From Ruminococcus sp. OA3 (lineage in GTDB: Bacteria > Bacillota > Clostridia > Lachnospirales > Lachnospiraceae), in assembly GCF_022440845.1 (NCBI RefSeq), contig NZ_JAKNTO010000001.1, positions 2,170,001 through 2,234,000 on the forward strand: DNA of 64,000 nucleotides. The letters run 5' to 3'. Below the pieces are notes generated by a model, which had not been told where the DNA came from, made no database searches, and saw only the letters and a list, made by a program, of their open reading frames with translations. This document shows, one piece after another, positions 35,031 to 42,934 of the stretch; position 1 is the stretch's first letter; each line of letters starts with the position of its first letter. Position numbers and translations under genes: made by a program.

Positions 35031-37655
35031 ATGGCGAAATGGGTTTATATGTTCACGGAAGGAAATGCAGACATGAGGGACCTGCTGGGCGGCAAGGGCG
35101 CCAACCTGGCAGAGATGACAAACCTCGGCCTTCCCATCCCGCAGGGGTTCACGGTGACGACGGAAGCGTGCACCAACTACTATGAGAACGGGAAACAGAT
35201 CTCGGAAGAGATCCGGCAGCAGATCTTTGGGGCGCTCGGAAAGCTGGAGCAGCTCCAGGGGAAGACGTTTGGTGATGTCGGCGACCCGCTGCTGGTATCC
35301 GTGCGCTCCGGTGCGCGCGCATCCATGCCGGGCATGATGGACACGATCCTGAACCTGGGGCTGAACGATGAGGCGGTGGAAGGGTTCGCGAAGAAGACGG
35401 GGAACCCCCGTTTTGCCTACGACTCCTACCGCCGGTTCATCCAGATGTATTCAGACGTGGTGATGGAGGTGCCGAAATCCTTCTTCGAGAAGATCATCGA
35501 TGAGGTCAAAGAGGAAAAAGGCGTCCATTACGATACGGAACTGACGGTGGAGGACCTGAAAGTACTGGTGGGCAGATTCAAAGCCGTGTACAAAGAGGCG
35601 ATGGGCGGGGAGGAATTCCCGCAGGAGCCGCGCGAGCAGCTGATGGGCGCGGTGCAGGCGGTGTTCCGCTCTTGGGACAACCCGCGTGCGATCGTGTACC
35701 GCCGGATGAACGACATCCCGGGGGACTGGGGGACCGCGGTGAACGTGCAGGCGATGGTGTTCGGGAACATGGGGGACACTTCCGGAACGGGAGTTGCCTT
35801 TACGAGGAACCCGTCGACGGGGGAAAAGGGGATCTACGGGGAATACCTGATCAACGCACAGGGGGAAGACGTGGTGGCCGGCGTGCGCACGCCGCAGCCG
35901 ATTACGAAACTGGAAGAAGACATGCCGGAGTGCTATGCGGGGTTTATGAAGCTTGCGATGAAGCTGGAGGAGCACTACCGGGATATGCAGGATATGGAAT
36001 TTACGATCCAGGAAGGGAAGCTGTACTTCCTGCAGACGAGGAACGGGAAGCGGACAGCCCCGGCGGCGCTGCGGATCGCCTGTGAACTGGTGGACGAAGG
36101 GAAGATCACGGAGGAGGAAGCGGTGCTGCGCATCGAGGCGAAGTCCCTGGACCAGCTGCTGCACCCGACGTTTGACGCGGAGGCGTTAAAAGCCGGGAAG
36201 GTGATCGGCAGCGCGCTGCCGGCATCCCCGGGTGCGGCCGCGGGAAAAGTGTATTTCACGGCGGATGAGGCGAAGCTGGCACATGAGCGTGGCGAGCGCG
36301 TGGTCCTGGTGCGCCTGGAGACATCCCCGGAGGATATCGAGGGGATGCACGCGGCGGAGGGCATCCTGACGGCACGCGGGGGCATGACCTCCCATGCGGC
36401 GGTGGTCGCAAGGGGCATGGGAACCTGCTGCGTCTCCGGCTGCGGCGAGATCCGGATGAATGAAGACGAGCGGTACTTCGAGCTGGGGGGCGAGACGGTC
36501 AAAGAGGGCGATTACATTTCCCTGGACGGGACGACCGGCAGGATCTACCTGGGCGATATCCGGACGAAGGAGGCCGAGATCGGTGGGAACTTCCAGCGGA
36601 TCATGGACTGGGCGGACAAGTACCGCCAGATGAAGGTGCGCACGAACGCGGACACCCCGTCGGATACCAGGAAAGCCGTGGAACTGGGTGCGGAGGGCAT
36701 CGGCCTGTGCCGGACGGAGCACATGTTCTTCGAGCCGGAGCGGATCCCGAAGATCCGCAAGATGATCCTGTCCGGCACGGCGGAGGCGAGGGAAGCGGCG
36801 CTCTCAGAGCTGATCCCGTTCCAGAAAGGGGACTTCAAGGCGATGTACGAGGCACTTGCGGGGCGCCCGATGACGGTGCGTTACCTGGACCCGCCGCTGC
36901 ATGAGTTTGTGCCGACGTCGGAGGAGGATATCCGGGCGCTGGCAGAGGAGATGGGTCTGACGGAGGAAGAGGTGCGTGGGAAATGCGAGGACCTGCATGA
37001 GTTCAACCCGATGATGGGGCACCGGGGCTGCCGGCTGCCGGTGACATACCCGGAGATCGCCCGGATGCAGACACGCGCGGTGATGGAGGCTGCCATCGAG
37101 GTGAAGGAGGAACAGGGCTATGACATCGTGCCGGAGATCATGATCCCGCTGGTGGGGGAGAAGAAGGAGCTGAAGTTCGTCAGGGACATCGTGGTGGAGA
37201 CGGCGGAGAAAGTGAAGGAGGAGAAAGGCTCGGACATCGGGTACCATATCGGGACGATGATCGAGATTCCGCGAGCGGCGCTGCTGGCGGATGAGATCGC
37301 GGAGGAAGCGGAGTTCTTCTCGTTCGGTACGAACGACCTGACACAGATGACGTTCGGCTTCTCGAGGGATGACGCCGGGAAGTTCCTGGACGCCTACTAT
37401 AAGGCAAAAATCTACGAATCCGACCCGTTCGCCCGCCTGGACTTAAACGGGGTAGGGCAGCTGGTGGAGATGGCGGCAGAGAAGGGGCGGAAGAGCCGCC
37501 CGGGCATCAAGCTGGGCATCTGCGGGGAGCACGGGGGCGACCCGAGCTCGGTAGAGTTCTGCCAGAAGGTAGGGCTTGACTATGTATCCTGCAGCCCGTA
37601 CCGTGTGCCGATCGCACGGCTTGCGGCGGCACAGGCAGTGATAAAACAGAGGTAG
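35031..37655 (+). CDS. ppdK: Pyruvate, phosphate dikinase
   Basis: Interconverts PEP + AMP + PPi and pyruvate + ATP + Pi; 874 residues, the classic clostridial length. The ATP-grasp domain starts GGKGANLAEM. The phosphocarrier His455 lies in GGMTSHAAVVARGMG. The C-terminal PEP/pyruvate TIM barrel ends with FCQKVGLDYVSCSPYRVP. The start at 35031 follows AGGAGG; a longer frame to 34989 would overlap the repeat hairpin. Codons are markedly richer in G/C at third positions than neighbouring genes, which suggests strong codon selection. Together with PPi-PFK it allows PPi-linked glycolysis. Confidence 0.97.
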   Translation: MAKWVYMFTEGNADMRDLLGGKGANLAEMTNLGLPIPQGFTVTTEACTNYYENGKQISEEIRQQIFGALGKLEQLQGKTFGDVGDPLLVSVRSGARASMPGMMDTILNLGLNDEAVEGFAKKTGNPRFAYDSYRRFIQMYSDVVMEVPKSFFEKIIDEVKEEKGVHYDTELTVEDLKVLVGRFKAVYKEAMGGEEFPQEPREQLMGAVQAVFRSWDNPRAIVYRRMNDIPGDWGTAVNVQAMVFGNMGDTSGTGVAFTRNPSTGEKGIYGEYLINAQGEDVVAGVRTPQPITKLEEDMPECYAGFMKLAMKLEEHYRDMQDMEFTIQEGKLYFLQTRNGKRTAPAALRIACELVDEGKITEEEAVLRIEAKSLDQLLHPTFDAEALKAGKVIGSALPASPGAAAGKVYFTADEAKLAHERGERVVLVRLETSPEDIEGMHAAEGILTARGGMTSHAAVVARGMGTCCVSGCGEIRMNEDERYFELGGETVKEGDYISLDGTTGRIYLGDIRTKEAEIGGNFQRIMDWADKYRQMKVRTNADTPSDTRKAVELGAEGIGLCRTEHMFFEPERIPKIRKMILSGTAEAREAALSELIPFQKGDFKAMYEALAGRPMTVRYLDPPLHEFVPTSEEDIRALAEEMGLTEEEVRGKCEDLHEFNPMMGHRGCRLPVTYPEIARMQTRAVMEAAIEVKEEQGYDIVPEIMIPLVGEKKELKFVRDIVVETAEKVKEEKGSDIGYHIGTMIEIPRAALLADEIAEEAEFFSFGTNDLTQMTFGFSRDDAGKFLDAYYKAKIYESDPFARLDLNGVGQLVEMAAEKGRKSRPGIKLGICGEHGGDPSSVEFCQKVGLDYVSCSPYRVPIARLAAAQAVIKQR

Positions 37656-37709
37656 CCGAACCTTTGTGTGATTTTGAAGCAAACAGAGCAGATTGAGTAA
37701 ATAAGAAAC

Positions 37710-37751
37710 AGACCTTGAGTCATTAGAGATATCTTTTGGCTTGAGGTCTTT
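37710..37751 (+). terminator. Candidate terminator after ppdK
   Basis: AGACCTTGAG pairs with CTTGAGGTCT (two G-U pairs) around a 20-nt loop, followed by only a short T-run. Confidence 0.45.
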
Positions 37752-37791
37752 CCTGCACTTTTGTATAGGAATGCTGCCCCAAAGAAACAAC

Positions 37792-37820
37792 ATGACAACT
37801 ACAATAATTGATGATATAAT
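37792..37820 (+). promoter_or_regulatory. Promoter of the DUF4160 module
   Basis: -35 ATGACA (37792-37797) and -10 TATAAT (37815-37820) are spaced 17 bp apart, about 48 bp before the first start codon. Confidence 0.55.
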
Positions 37821-37867
37821 ATAGTCATAAAATAGTAATTATACTTTTTAGAAGGCGGTGAGATGAT

Positions 37868-38140
37868 ATGAAAAATTATTATAGCACGATTGACAATATT
37901 GTACTTACATTTTCAGATGTAGAAGAAGATAAAAATGGATTTGACTCTATCACATTTCGCTTTGAACGTACTAATGACAATGGCTTTGACTTTGCTGAGG
38001 GGGTTTTGCCGGAAAACCAGATTTATAAAACTTATGGATTTTCCGAAGATGAGCTGATGCAGATGCAGGAATATTTAAAAAATAACAGCTTCCTTATTTG
38101 GGAGATTGCAAGCGAAAAAGGAGACAAGCAAAGTGCCTAA
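37868..38140 (+). CDS. Small acidic protein, first gene of DUF4160 module
   Basis: A 90-residue acidic soluble protein with no recognised domain. N-terminal strands (YYSTIDNIVLTFSDV, SITFRFERTN) are followed by a helix (SEDELMQMQEYLKNN). The start follows GGCGGTGAGATGAT, a modest ribosome site. Its 3' end overlaps the DUF4160 gene by 8 bp, implying translational coupling. In other genomes DUF4160 often pairs with a small DUF2442 protein; this one is not obviously that, but it holds the same slot. Confidence 0.7.
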   Translation: MKNYYSTIDNIVLTFSDVEEDKNGFDSITFRFERTNDNGFDFAEGVLPENQIYKTYGFSEDELMQMQEYLKNNSFLIWEIASEKGDKQSA

Positions 38141-38390
38141 AGCGTTACTTGATTTTTTGTGGTATACATTTTATTTTTACTCAAATGAGAATGGAGAGCC
38201 TATTCATATTCATGTAGCTAAAGGAAAACCGTCTGAAAGTTCTACAAAATTTTGGATAAAGAGAGATGGTGTTATATTGGAACATAACAGGGGTAATATT
38301 CCTAAAAGTGACTTGAAAAAGATTCAGAAATATATTTGTGCGAATAGAGCTATTATTGTTAATCGATGGTATGAGTATTTTGGGTCCTGA
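38133..38390 (+). CDS. DUF4160 protein
   Basis: An 85-residue protein of the DUF4160 family, recognised by the WYTFYFYSNENGEPIHIHV segment (histidine pair IHIHV) followed by KFWIKRDGVILE. The start is GTG at 38133 behind AAGGAG. DUF4160 genes are scattered, horizontally mobile and sometimes toxin-antitoxin-like in context, but the biochemical role is unknown to me. It is co-transcribed with the preceding 90-residue gene. Confidence 0.8.
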   Translation: MPKALLDFLWYTFYFYSNENGEPIHIHVAKGKPSESSTKFWIKRDGVILEHNRGNIPKSDLKKIQKYICANRAIIVNRWYEYFGS

Positions 38391-38392
38391 TA

Positions 38393-38590
38393 ATGTACAC
38401 GAGTGACATAAGATCTGAATTAAAAGTGGCAATCGAAGAATTGAAAGGGCAATCTATATATCAGATATTGAAGGATGGCATAAAGTATCCGAATAATTGC
38501 CATGAGGAGGGAACGAGAGAACAACGGTCTGCTAAGACACAGCGGGTCGCCTTAAAAAAGCAGGGGTTTTATAACAGAACAATTAGGTAA
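38393..38590 (+). CDS. Short ORF after DUF4160, possibly a truncated gene
   Basis: 65 codons starting 2 bp after the DUF4160 stop. The first 35 residues look like a plausible protein start (SDIRSELKVAIEELKGQSIYQILKDG). The tail is Lys/Arg/Gln-rich and low quality (EEGTREQRSAKTQRVALKKQ), which suggests a broken 3' end. No ribosome site of its own is seen, so it would rely on coupling. Confidence 0.4.
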   Translation: MYTSDIRSELKVAIEELKGQSIYQILKDGIKYPNNCHEEGTREQRSAKTQRVALKKQGFYNRTIR

Positions 38591-38595
38591 AGAGA

Positions 38596-38629
38596 GGCAT
38601 TGGCGTGAAGCTGATGCCGTTTTTTCTAA
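38596..38629 (+). terminator. Terminator of the DUF4160 module
   Basis: GGCAT...ATGCC stem followed by GTTTTTTCT. Confidence 0.65.
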
Positions 38630-38711
38630 TGGTTAGAATATTTATAAGTTTGGCATGTTTAAAATTATTTGTTCATATGGTACCATTCATAAAAATGAGA
38701 GGAGACAGAAC

Positions 38712-39587
38712 ATGCATTACGTGAAAGCAAAAGGAATCCTGTCAGCAAAAAATGGGATGAATCTCTACCGCGGCTGTTCCCACGGGTGCATTTACTGTGA
38801 TTCCAGGAGTAAATGCTACCATATGGAACACGAATTTGAGGATATTGAGATTAAGGAGAATGCTATTGAACTTCTGGAGATTGCACTGAAACATAAACGG
38901 AAGAAATGTATGATCGGCACGGGGGCCATGACAGACCCCTACATTCCGCTGGAGATGGAACTTGGACATATCAGAAAGGCAATGGCGCTGGTCTGCGAGT
39001 ACGGCCACGGGTTTACGGTGATCACAAAGTCCAGTCGCATTCTGAGGGACATCGATCTTCTGAAGAAAATAAACGACACCACCAAATGCGTGGTCCAGAT
39101 GACGATGACAACCTATGACGAAGAGCTGTGCCGAAAGATTGAACCCAACGTGAGTACGACACGGGAGCGGTTTGAAGTCCTGAAGGAGCTGCACGGCGCC
39201 GGAATACCAGCGGTTGTGTGGCTCAGTCCCATCCTGCCGTTTATCAACGATACGGAGGAAAATATTCTGGGGATCCTGGATTACTGTGCCAGAGCAGAGG
39301 TATACGGCGTCATCTGTTTCGGTATGGGACTGACGCTGCGCGATGGAAACAGAGAATACTTCTACAGACAACTGGACAGGAGCTTTCCGGGTATGAAAGA
39401 AAAATATATTCGGAAATACGGCGATCAATATATGATAGAGAGTCCAAACAGCCGGAAGCTGATGGCTTTGTTTCACGAAATCTGCAGGCAGAATGAAATG
39501 CTTCACGACAATGCTCAGATATTTGCTTATCTGAATACCTTTGAGGAAAAATATGCGGGGAGACAGCTGTCGATATTTGATCTATAA
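38712..39587 (+). CDS. Radical SAM protein, spore photoproduct lyase (SPL)-like family
   Basis: A 291-residue radical S-adenosylmethionine enzyme. The 4Fe-4S motif CSHGCIYC gives Cys22, Cys26 and Cys29 (CxxxCxxC). A partial TIM barrel follows (MIGTGAMTDPYIPLE, HGFTVITKSSRILRD, VQMTMTTYDEELCRKIEP). The sequence is of the SPL-family class that is distinct from true SplB and whose substrate is unknown. The start at 38712 follows GAGGAG. It stands alone, with a terminator on either side. Confidence 0.9.
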   Translation: MHYVKAKGILSAKNGMNLYRGCSHGCIYCDSRSKCYHMEHEFEDIEIKENAIELLEIALKHKRKKCMIGTGAMTDPYIPLEMELGHIRKAMALVCEYGHGFTVITKSSRILRDIDLLKKINDTTKCVVQMTMTTYDEELCRKIEPNVSTTRERFEVLKELHGAGIPAVVWLSPILPFINDTEENILGILDYCARAEVYGVICFGMGLTLRDGNREYFYRQLDRSFPGMKEKYIRKYGDQYMIESPNSRKLMALFHEICRQNEMLHDNAQIFAYLNTFEEKYAGRQLSIFDL

Positions 39588-39626
39588 TATGTGTTTTTAC
39601 CTATTATAAAAGAAAAGAATAACAAT

Positions 39627-39655
39627 TTGCATTTTTCCAGAAAATGGTATATAAT
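39627..39655 (+). promoter_or_regulatory. Orphan promoter downstream of the radical SAM gene
   Basis: -35 TTGCAT (39627-39632) and -10 TATAAT (39650-39655) are spaced 17 bp apart. No gene on this strand follows for 900 bp, but a terminator-like stem lies 70-95 nt downstream. Confidence 0.5.
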
Positions 39656-39660
39656 TAAAA

Positions 39661-39750
39661 AGAATTTTATGTTGTACCAAAAGGTACACCTAAAAAAACA
39701 ACCGCATTTTGCTTGTAAAGCAAAAAAAAATCCGCCTGAAGGCAGATTTT
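39661..39750 (+). ncRNA. Candidate small RNA between promoter and terminator
   Basis: About 90 nt bounded by the promoter at 39627-39655 and the stem at 39727-39750. It contains a TGTACC-AAAA-GGTACA hairpin at its 5' end. No coding potential is seen. This is a prediction from layout only. Confidence 0.3.
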
Positions 39751-39782
39751 GACTCGTATTTTGCTTGTACCAAAAGGTGTAC
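39673..39782. repeat. Paired TGTACCAAAAGGT motifs near the recombinase gene
   Basis: TTGTACCAAAAGGT occurs at 39672 and again at 39765, and ATTTTGCTTGTA occurs at 39706 and 39758. The first motif is a perfect palindrome with 6-bp arms. They may be recombinase sites or just duplicated leader sequence. Confidence 0.5.
39727..39750 (-). terminator. Terminator of the recombinase gene (bidirectional)
   Basis: On the minus strand, AAAATCTGCC-TTCA-GGCGGATT is followed by a long T-run. On the plus strand the same stem ends in TTTT. Confidence 0.65.
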
Positions 39783-39806
39783 GTTCTGGAACAAAATGGA
39801 AACCGG

Positions 39807-40394
39807 CTAAGAAGATCTTTTCAGCCAGCGTAAAAAGGTAGAAGGCGAGGTGCTGAGCAGTCTGGCAGCATGACGGCAGGTGATCTTTCCGGAGAGATAG
39901 TCATGCTTTACCATGTCAAAAGAGTCTGGTACCGCGATTCGCGGACGTCCCAGGTGAACACCCCTGGACTTGGCTGCGGCAATGCCTTCGGCCTGACGCT
40001 GGCGGATGTTGTCGCGTTCTGTCTCTGCAATATAGCTGAGAAGCTGAAGCACAATGTCCGCGATCAGTGTTCCTGTGAGATCACGTCCTCTGCGGGTATC
40101 CAGAAGGGGCATATCAAGGACAACGACCGAGGTCAGTTTCTCTTTGGTGATTACGCGCCACTGCAGCAGGATTTCATCGTAATTCCGTCCAAGACGGTCG
40201 ATGCTTTTGACCACAAGAAGATCGTCTGCACGCAGAGAGTTCAGCAGACGTTGATACTGCGGACGGTTAAAGTCTTTGCCGGATTGCTTGTCCAGAAAAA
40301 TATTTTCCGGAGGGACGCCAAATTCCCGCATTGCAATCAGCTGTCGCTCTTCATTCTGGTCTTTTGAAGAGACACGGATATATCCATAAGTCAT
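39807..40394 (-). CDS. Serine recombinase, resolvase/invertase family
   Basis: A 195-residue small serine recombinase. The N-terminal catalytic domain starts YGYIRVSSKDQN (nucleophile Ser9) and contains VVKSIDRLGRNYDEIL and RGRDLTGTLIADIVLQLLSY. The long E helix ends in ETERDNIRQRQAEGIAAAKSRG, followed by a short helix-turn-helix (ITCRHAARLLSTSPSTFLRWL). The start follows CAGGAGG. No transposase or terminal repeats are visible nearby, so it may be a stand-alone resolvase or a relic of a mobile element. Confidence 0.93.
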   Translation of the reverse strand: MTYGYIRVSSKDQNEERQLIAMREFGVPPENIFLDKQSGKDFNRPQYQRLLNSLRADDLLVVKSIDRLGRNYDEILLQWRVITKEKLTSVVVLDMPLLDTRRGRDLTGTLIADIVLQLLSYIAETERDNIRQRQAEGIAAAKSRGVHLGRPRIAVPDSFDMVKHDYLSGKITCRHAARLLSTSPSTFLRWLKRSS

Positions 40395-40574
40395 AAGCAG
40401 ATCCTCCTGATATTATATTTTTATTATCATTGTAAGGAAAAAATCGAAAAAATGACATGGTATATTCTGGAAGAAAATTTTAATAAAAGGAAAACATGGC
40501 ATAAATTTCCAACTGGTGATATGATAGGCGTATATAAACCATGCGTCGGCAATGGTAGGTGGAGAAGAGATGCT

Positions 40575-42026
40575 ATGATAGACCTGAAAAATCTTGAAAA
40601 TTACCAGGAAAATAACAGGATAGAAGCCAAGCGAGCCCTGGGTGGACTACCGAAAAGTATCTGGGAGACGTATTCTGCATTTGCAAATACGATCGGTGGT
40701 ATGATATTGCTCGGTGTGGAAGAGATGCCGGACAAAAGTCTGAAGGCGATCGACCTTCCGGACCCTGACGGACTGATCCATGAGTTCTGGAAGCTTGTGA
40801 ACGATGTGAACAAAGCGAGTGTCAACGTGTTGTCCAGAAGAGACATAGAAATACATAAGTTAAACGGCAAACGAATCATTTCCATCGATGTGCCCAGAGC
40901 AGACCGCCGGGACCGTCCGGTATTTGTAGACGGTGATATGAATACAGGAACTTACCGCAGAGACGGCGAAGGGGATTACCACTGTACGCGGGAAGAGATT
41001 GAGCGGATGCTGCGCGATGCCGGAAAAACAGATACGGACAGCCGGGTCATCAGCAGCCTTCCGTCGAGTATCATGGAACGTGATGCAGTCGACCACTTTC
41101 GGTTTGTGATGATGTGCAGCCGGCCAAATCACTTATGGGAAGGTCTGGAAGACGATGAATTTCTGACAAGGGCAGGCGTTCTGAAACCGGGTGAGGACGG
41201 AGAGCTGCACCCTACGGAGGCAGGCCTGTTAATGTTTGGGAATGAACAGGCGATCCGCAGTGCCTTTCCGGATTATCATCTGGAATACAGAGAGCTGGAT
41301 TATGAACACGAGGTTTCCTACCGCTTTACATCAGATGAAGGGGGCTGGAGCGGCAACATTTATGATTTTTATTTTAAAGTCTGTTACAGGCTGTCGGAAT
41401 TATTCACGTACCAGTTCCGGCATACACCGGAGGAGGCAGAGGTGGCGATGGCGCTCAAAGAAGCGCTTGCCAACTGCATTGTCAATGCGGATTACAATGG
41501 TCAGGGCGGTATTGTCGTGATGAAGAGGCCGACGGCATTGGTATTTTCCAATCCTGGGAGTTTTCGAATGGATGTGGAGAAAGCAAAAGGCGCAGGAGTC
41601 TCAGATCCGAGAAATACAATCATGAACCGTCTGTTCAAGCTGATCGGATTGTGTGAAGGGCTCGGAGGTGGTCTGGTCAGGATCTTCAACACTTGGCAAA
41701 AGAAGGAATGGCCGCAGCCCGTAATCCGTGAAAGTTTCCATCCGGAGCGTATCACGCTGATACTTACGTTTGATGAAAATAATCTGAATATGAAGCCGGA
41801 TCCGCCGAAGTGGGACCGGAGACGTAAAATGACACTGCGCAAAATGAGAAAAGATGCGATCATCGACTACGTTACACGTAATATCACGGCCACAGCCGAT
41901 GATATCGCAGAGCTGCTTATGATAAGGGCTGATGGTGCCCTACAGCTGATCCAGGAACTGTGCGAAGAACAGATTCTGGTGACAGAAAAGATCCACGGAA
42001 AAACAACATGCCGTCTGAAATCCTGA
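40575..42026 (+). CDS. AlbA_2/Schlafen-type DNA-binding regulator with ATPase-like C-terminus
   Basis: A 483-residue protein of the widespread 'putative transcriptional regulator/RecG-like' class. An N-terminal AlbA_2 domain (NRIEAKRALGGLPKSIWETYSAFANTIGGMILLGVEE) leads to a GHKL-like C-terminal region (ALKEALANCIVNADYNGQGG, NPGSFR, GLCEGLGGGLVRIF). A final winged helix is near residue 430. The start at 40575 follows GTGGAGAAG. It is often found in mobile or defence islands, and here it lies beside a recombinase and an XRE repressor. Its target is unknown. Confidence 0.88.
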   Translation: MIDLKNLENYQENNRIEAKRALGGLPKSIWETYSAFANTIGGMILLGVEEMPDKSLKAIDLPDPDGLIHEFWKLVNDVNKASVNVLSRRDIEIHKLNGKRIISIDVPRADRRDRPVFVDGDMNTGTYRRDGEGDYHCTREEIERMLRDAGKTDTDSRVISSLPSSIMERDAVDHFRFVMMCSRPNHLWEGLEDDEFLTRAGVLKPGEDGELHPTEAGLLMFGNEQAIRSAFPDYHLEYRELDYEHEVSYRFTSDEGGWSGNIYDFYFKVCYRLSELFTYQFRHTPEEAEVAMALKEALANCIVNADYNGQGGIVVMKRPTALVFSNPGSFRMDVEKAKGAGVSDPRNTIMNRLFKLIGLCEGLGGGLVRIFNTWQKKEWPQPVIRESFHPERITLILTFDENNLNMKPDPPKWDRRRKMTLRKMRKDAIIDYVTRNITATADDIAELLMIRADGALQLIQELCEEQILVTEKIHGKTTCRLKS

Positions 42027-42038
42027 TACAGACGGCAT
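42008..42038 (+). other. Inverted repeat over the stop codon of the AlbA_2 gene
   Basis: ATGCCGTCTG pairs perfectly with CAGACGGCAT. The stop codon is in the loop and no T-tract follows. A second, AT-only inverted repeat lies at about 42064-42092. Confidence 0.5.
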
Positions 42039-42190
42039 GGTATGTCAGATATGCTGCAATATATGTATTTTTTTGAAAGAAAAAATACATTCACAACAAA
42101 AGGACAGCATTTAAGGTAGTGAATGCTGCCTGGTGGATGTTGCATTTGTGTCGAAAATGTGGTATAAATATACACGTGCAAACTTGTAGT

Positions 42191-42508
42191 TTATCGCACT
42201 GCCTGAATAAAGTTGCTGACGATGCCGTCCAGCAGAGGCCGTTTTTCAGGCGGACACGTTGCAATCAACGCGTTGATCGAAGTAAGGTTTTCGTCCTTTT
42301 TTGGACCGAAGAGCAGATAATCGGTCGAAATATTTAAAGCGCTGCTCAAGTTGCATAAAGTTTCCAGTGACATTCCTTTTAGTCCGAGTTCGAGGTCATA
42401 ACAGAACCGAGGTGTAACATTTACTAATTCGGCAAGATGCTCCCGCGTGTAACCAAGCAATTCACGTTGTTTCTTTATACGATTTCCAAGTTCAACCAAG
42501 TCTATCAT
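42191..42508 (-). CDS. XRE-family helix-turn-helix regulator
   Basis: A 105-residue regulator. The HTH of the Cro/CI type spans residues 5-60 (LGNRIKKQRELLGYTREHLAELVNVTPRFCYDLELGLKGMSLETLCNLSSALNISTDYLLFG, read in part). A short C-terminal tail may dimerise. The start at 42508 follows GGAGGTG on the minus strand; an upstream extension to 42607 has no ribosome site. It is divergent from the polysaccharide cluster promoter about 200 bp away, so it could influence that promoter, but this is untested. Confidence 0.9.
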   Translation of the reverse strand: MIDLVELGNRIKKQRELLGYTREHLAELVNVTPRFCYDLELGLKGMSLETLCNLSSALNISTDYLLFGPKKDENLTSINALIATCPPEKRPLLDGIVSNFIQAVR

Positions 42509-42934
42509 TATATAACACCTCCATTCTACATGATACAAAGTATCGGAAAAAGTCGAAATGAACTGACAGGGGTCAGAAGATGAAATAAAAGTTCTGAAAA
42601 TAAACAAAAATGTTCTTATATTAATTGTGATATTTCATCAATGATCTTATACTGGAAAACTATGTCATAATAGTGCGAAAAAGTCGTAAAATCATCTTTT
42701 TAAGATGTATCGTGTTGACATAACCTGATAATATGGTATCATATATAAGGAACTAAGAGGGGCAAAAAGTGAAGAAAATCAAATTAACATTATATAAACT
42801 GCATATCGTAAACTGATAAGGAGAATGACTGGCGTGTGAAGAAACAAATGCTGGTCTTTTTATACGCTTAAGGCAATAGAGAAACTTCTTATAATATGGA
42901 GATATGTTCCAAAAGGTGCGGGGAGGAAAAAGAG
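42509..42934 (+). other. Promoter and leader of the polysaccharide cluster
   Basis: No sizeable gene. It contains a promoter, -35 TTGACA (42715-42720) and -10 TATCAT (42737-42742), 16-bp spacing. A 15-codon ORF follows at 42769-42816 (GTG start, AGAGGGG upstream; KKIKLTLYKLHIVN). GACTGGC...GCTGGTC followed by CTTTTT at about 42827-42868 looks like an attenuator. This layout suits leader control of the downstream genes. Confidence 0.55.
42827..42868 (+). terminator. Attenuator-like hairpin in the leader
   Basis: GACTGGC pairs with GCTGGTC (two G-U pairs) across a 22-nt loop and is followed by TTTTT. The stem is weak, so termination would be partial. Confidence 0.45.

Noticed and set aside
35451-36164. 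237-codon antisense ORF inside ppdK
   Set aside because: A by-product of the GC-rich codons of ppdK; Arg/His/Pro-rich with no motif.
39807-42026. A complete transposon around the serine recombinase
   Set aside because: No transposase gene and no terminal inverted repeats or target duplications could be seen by eye.
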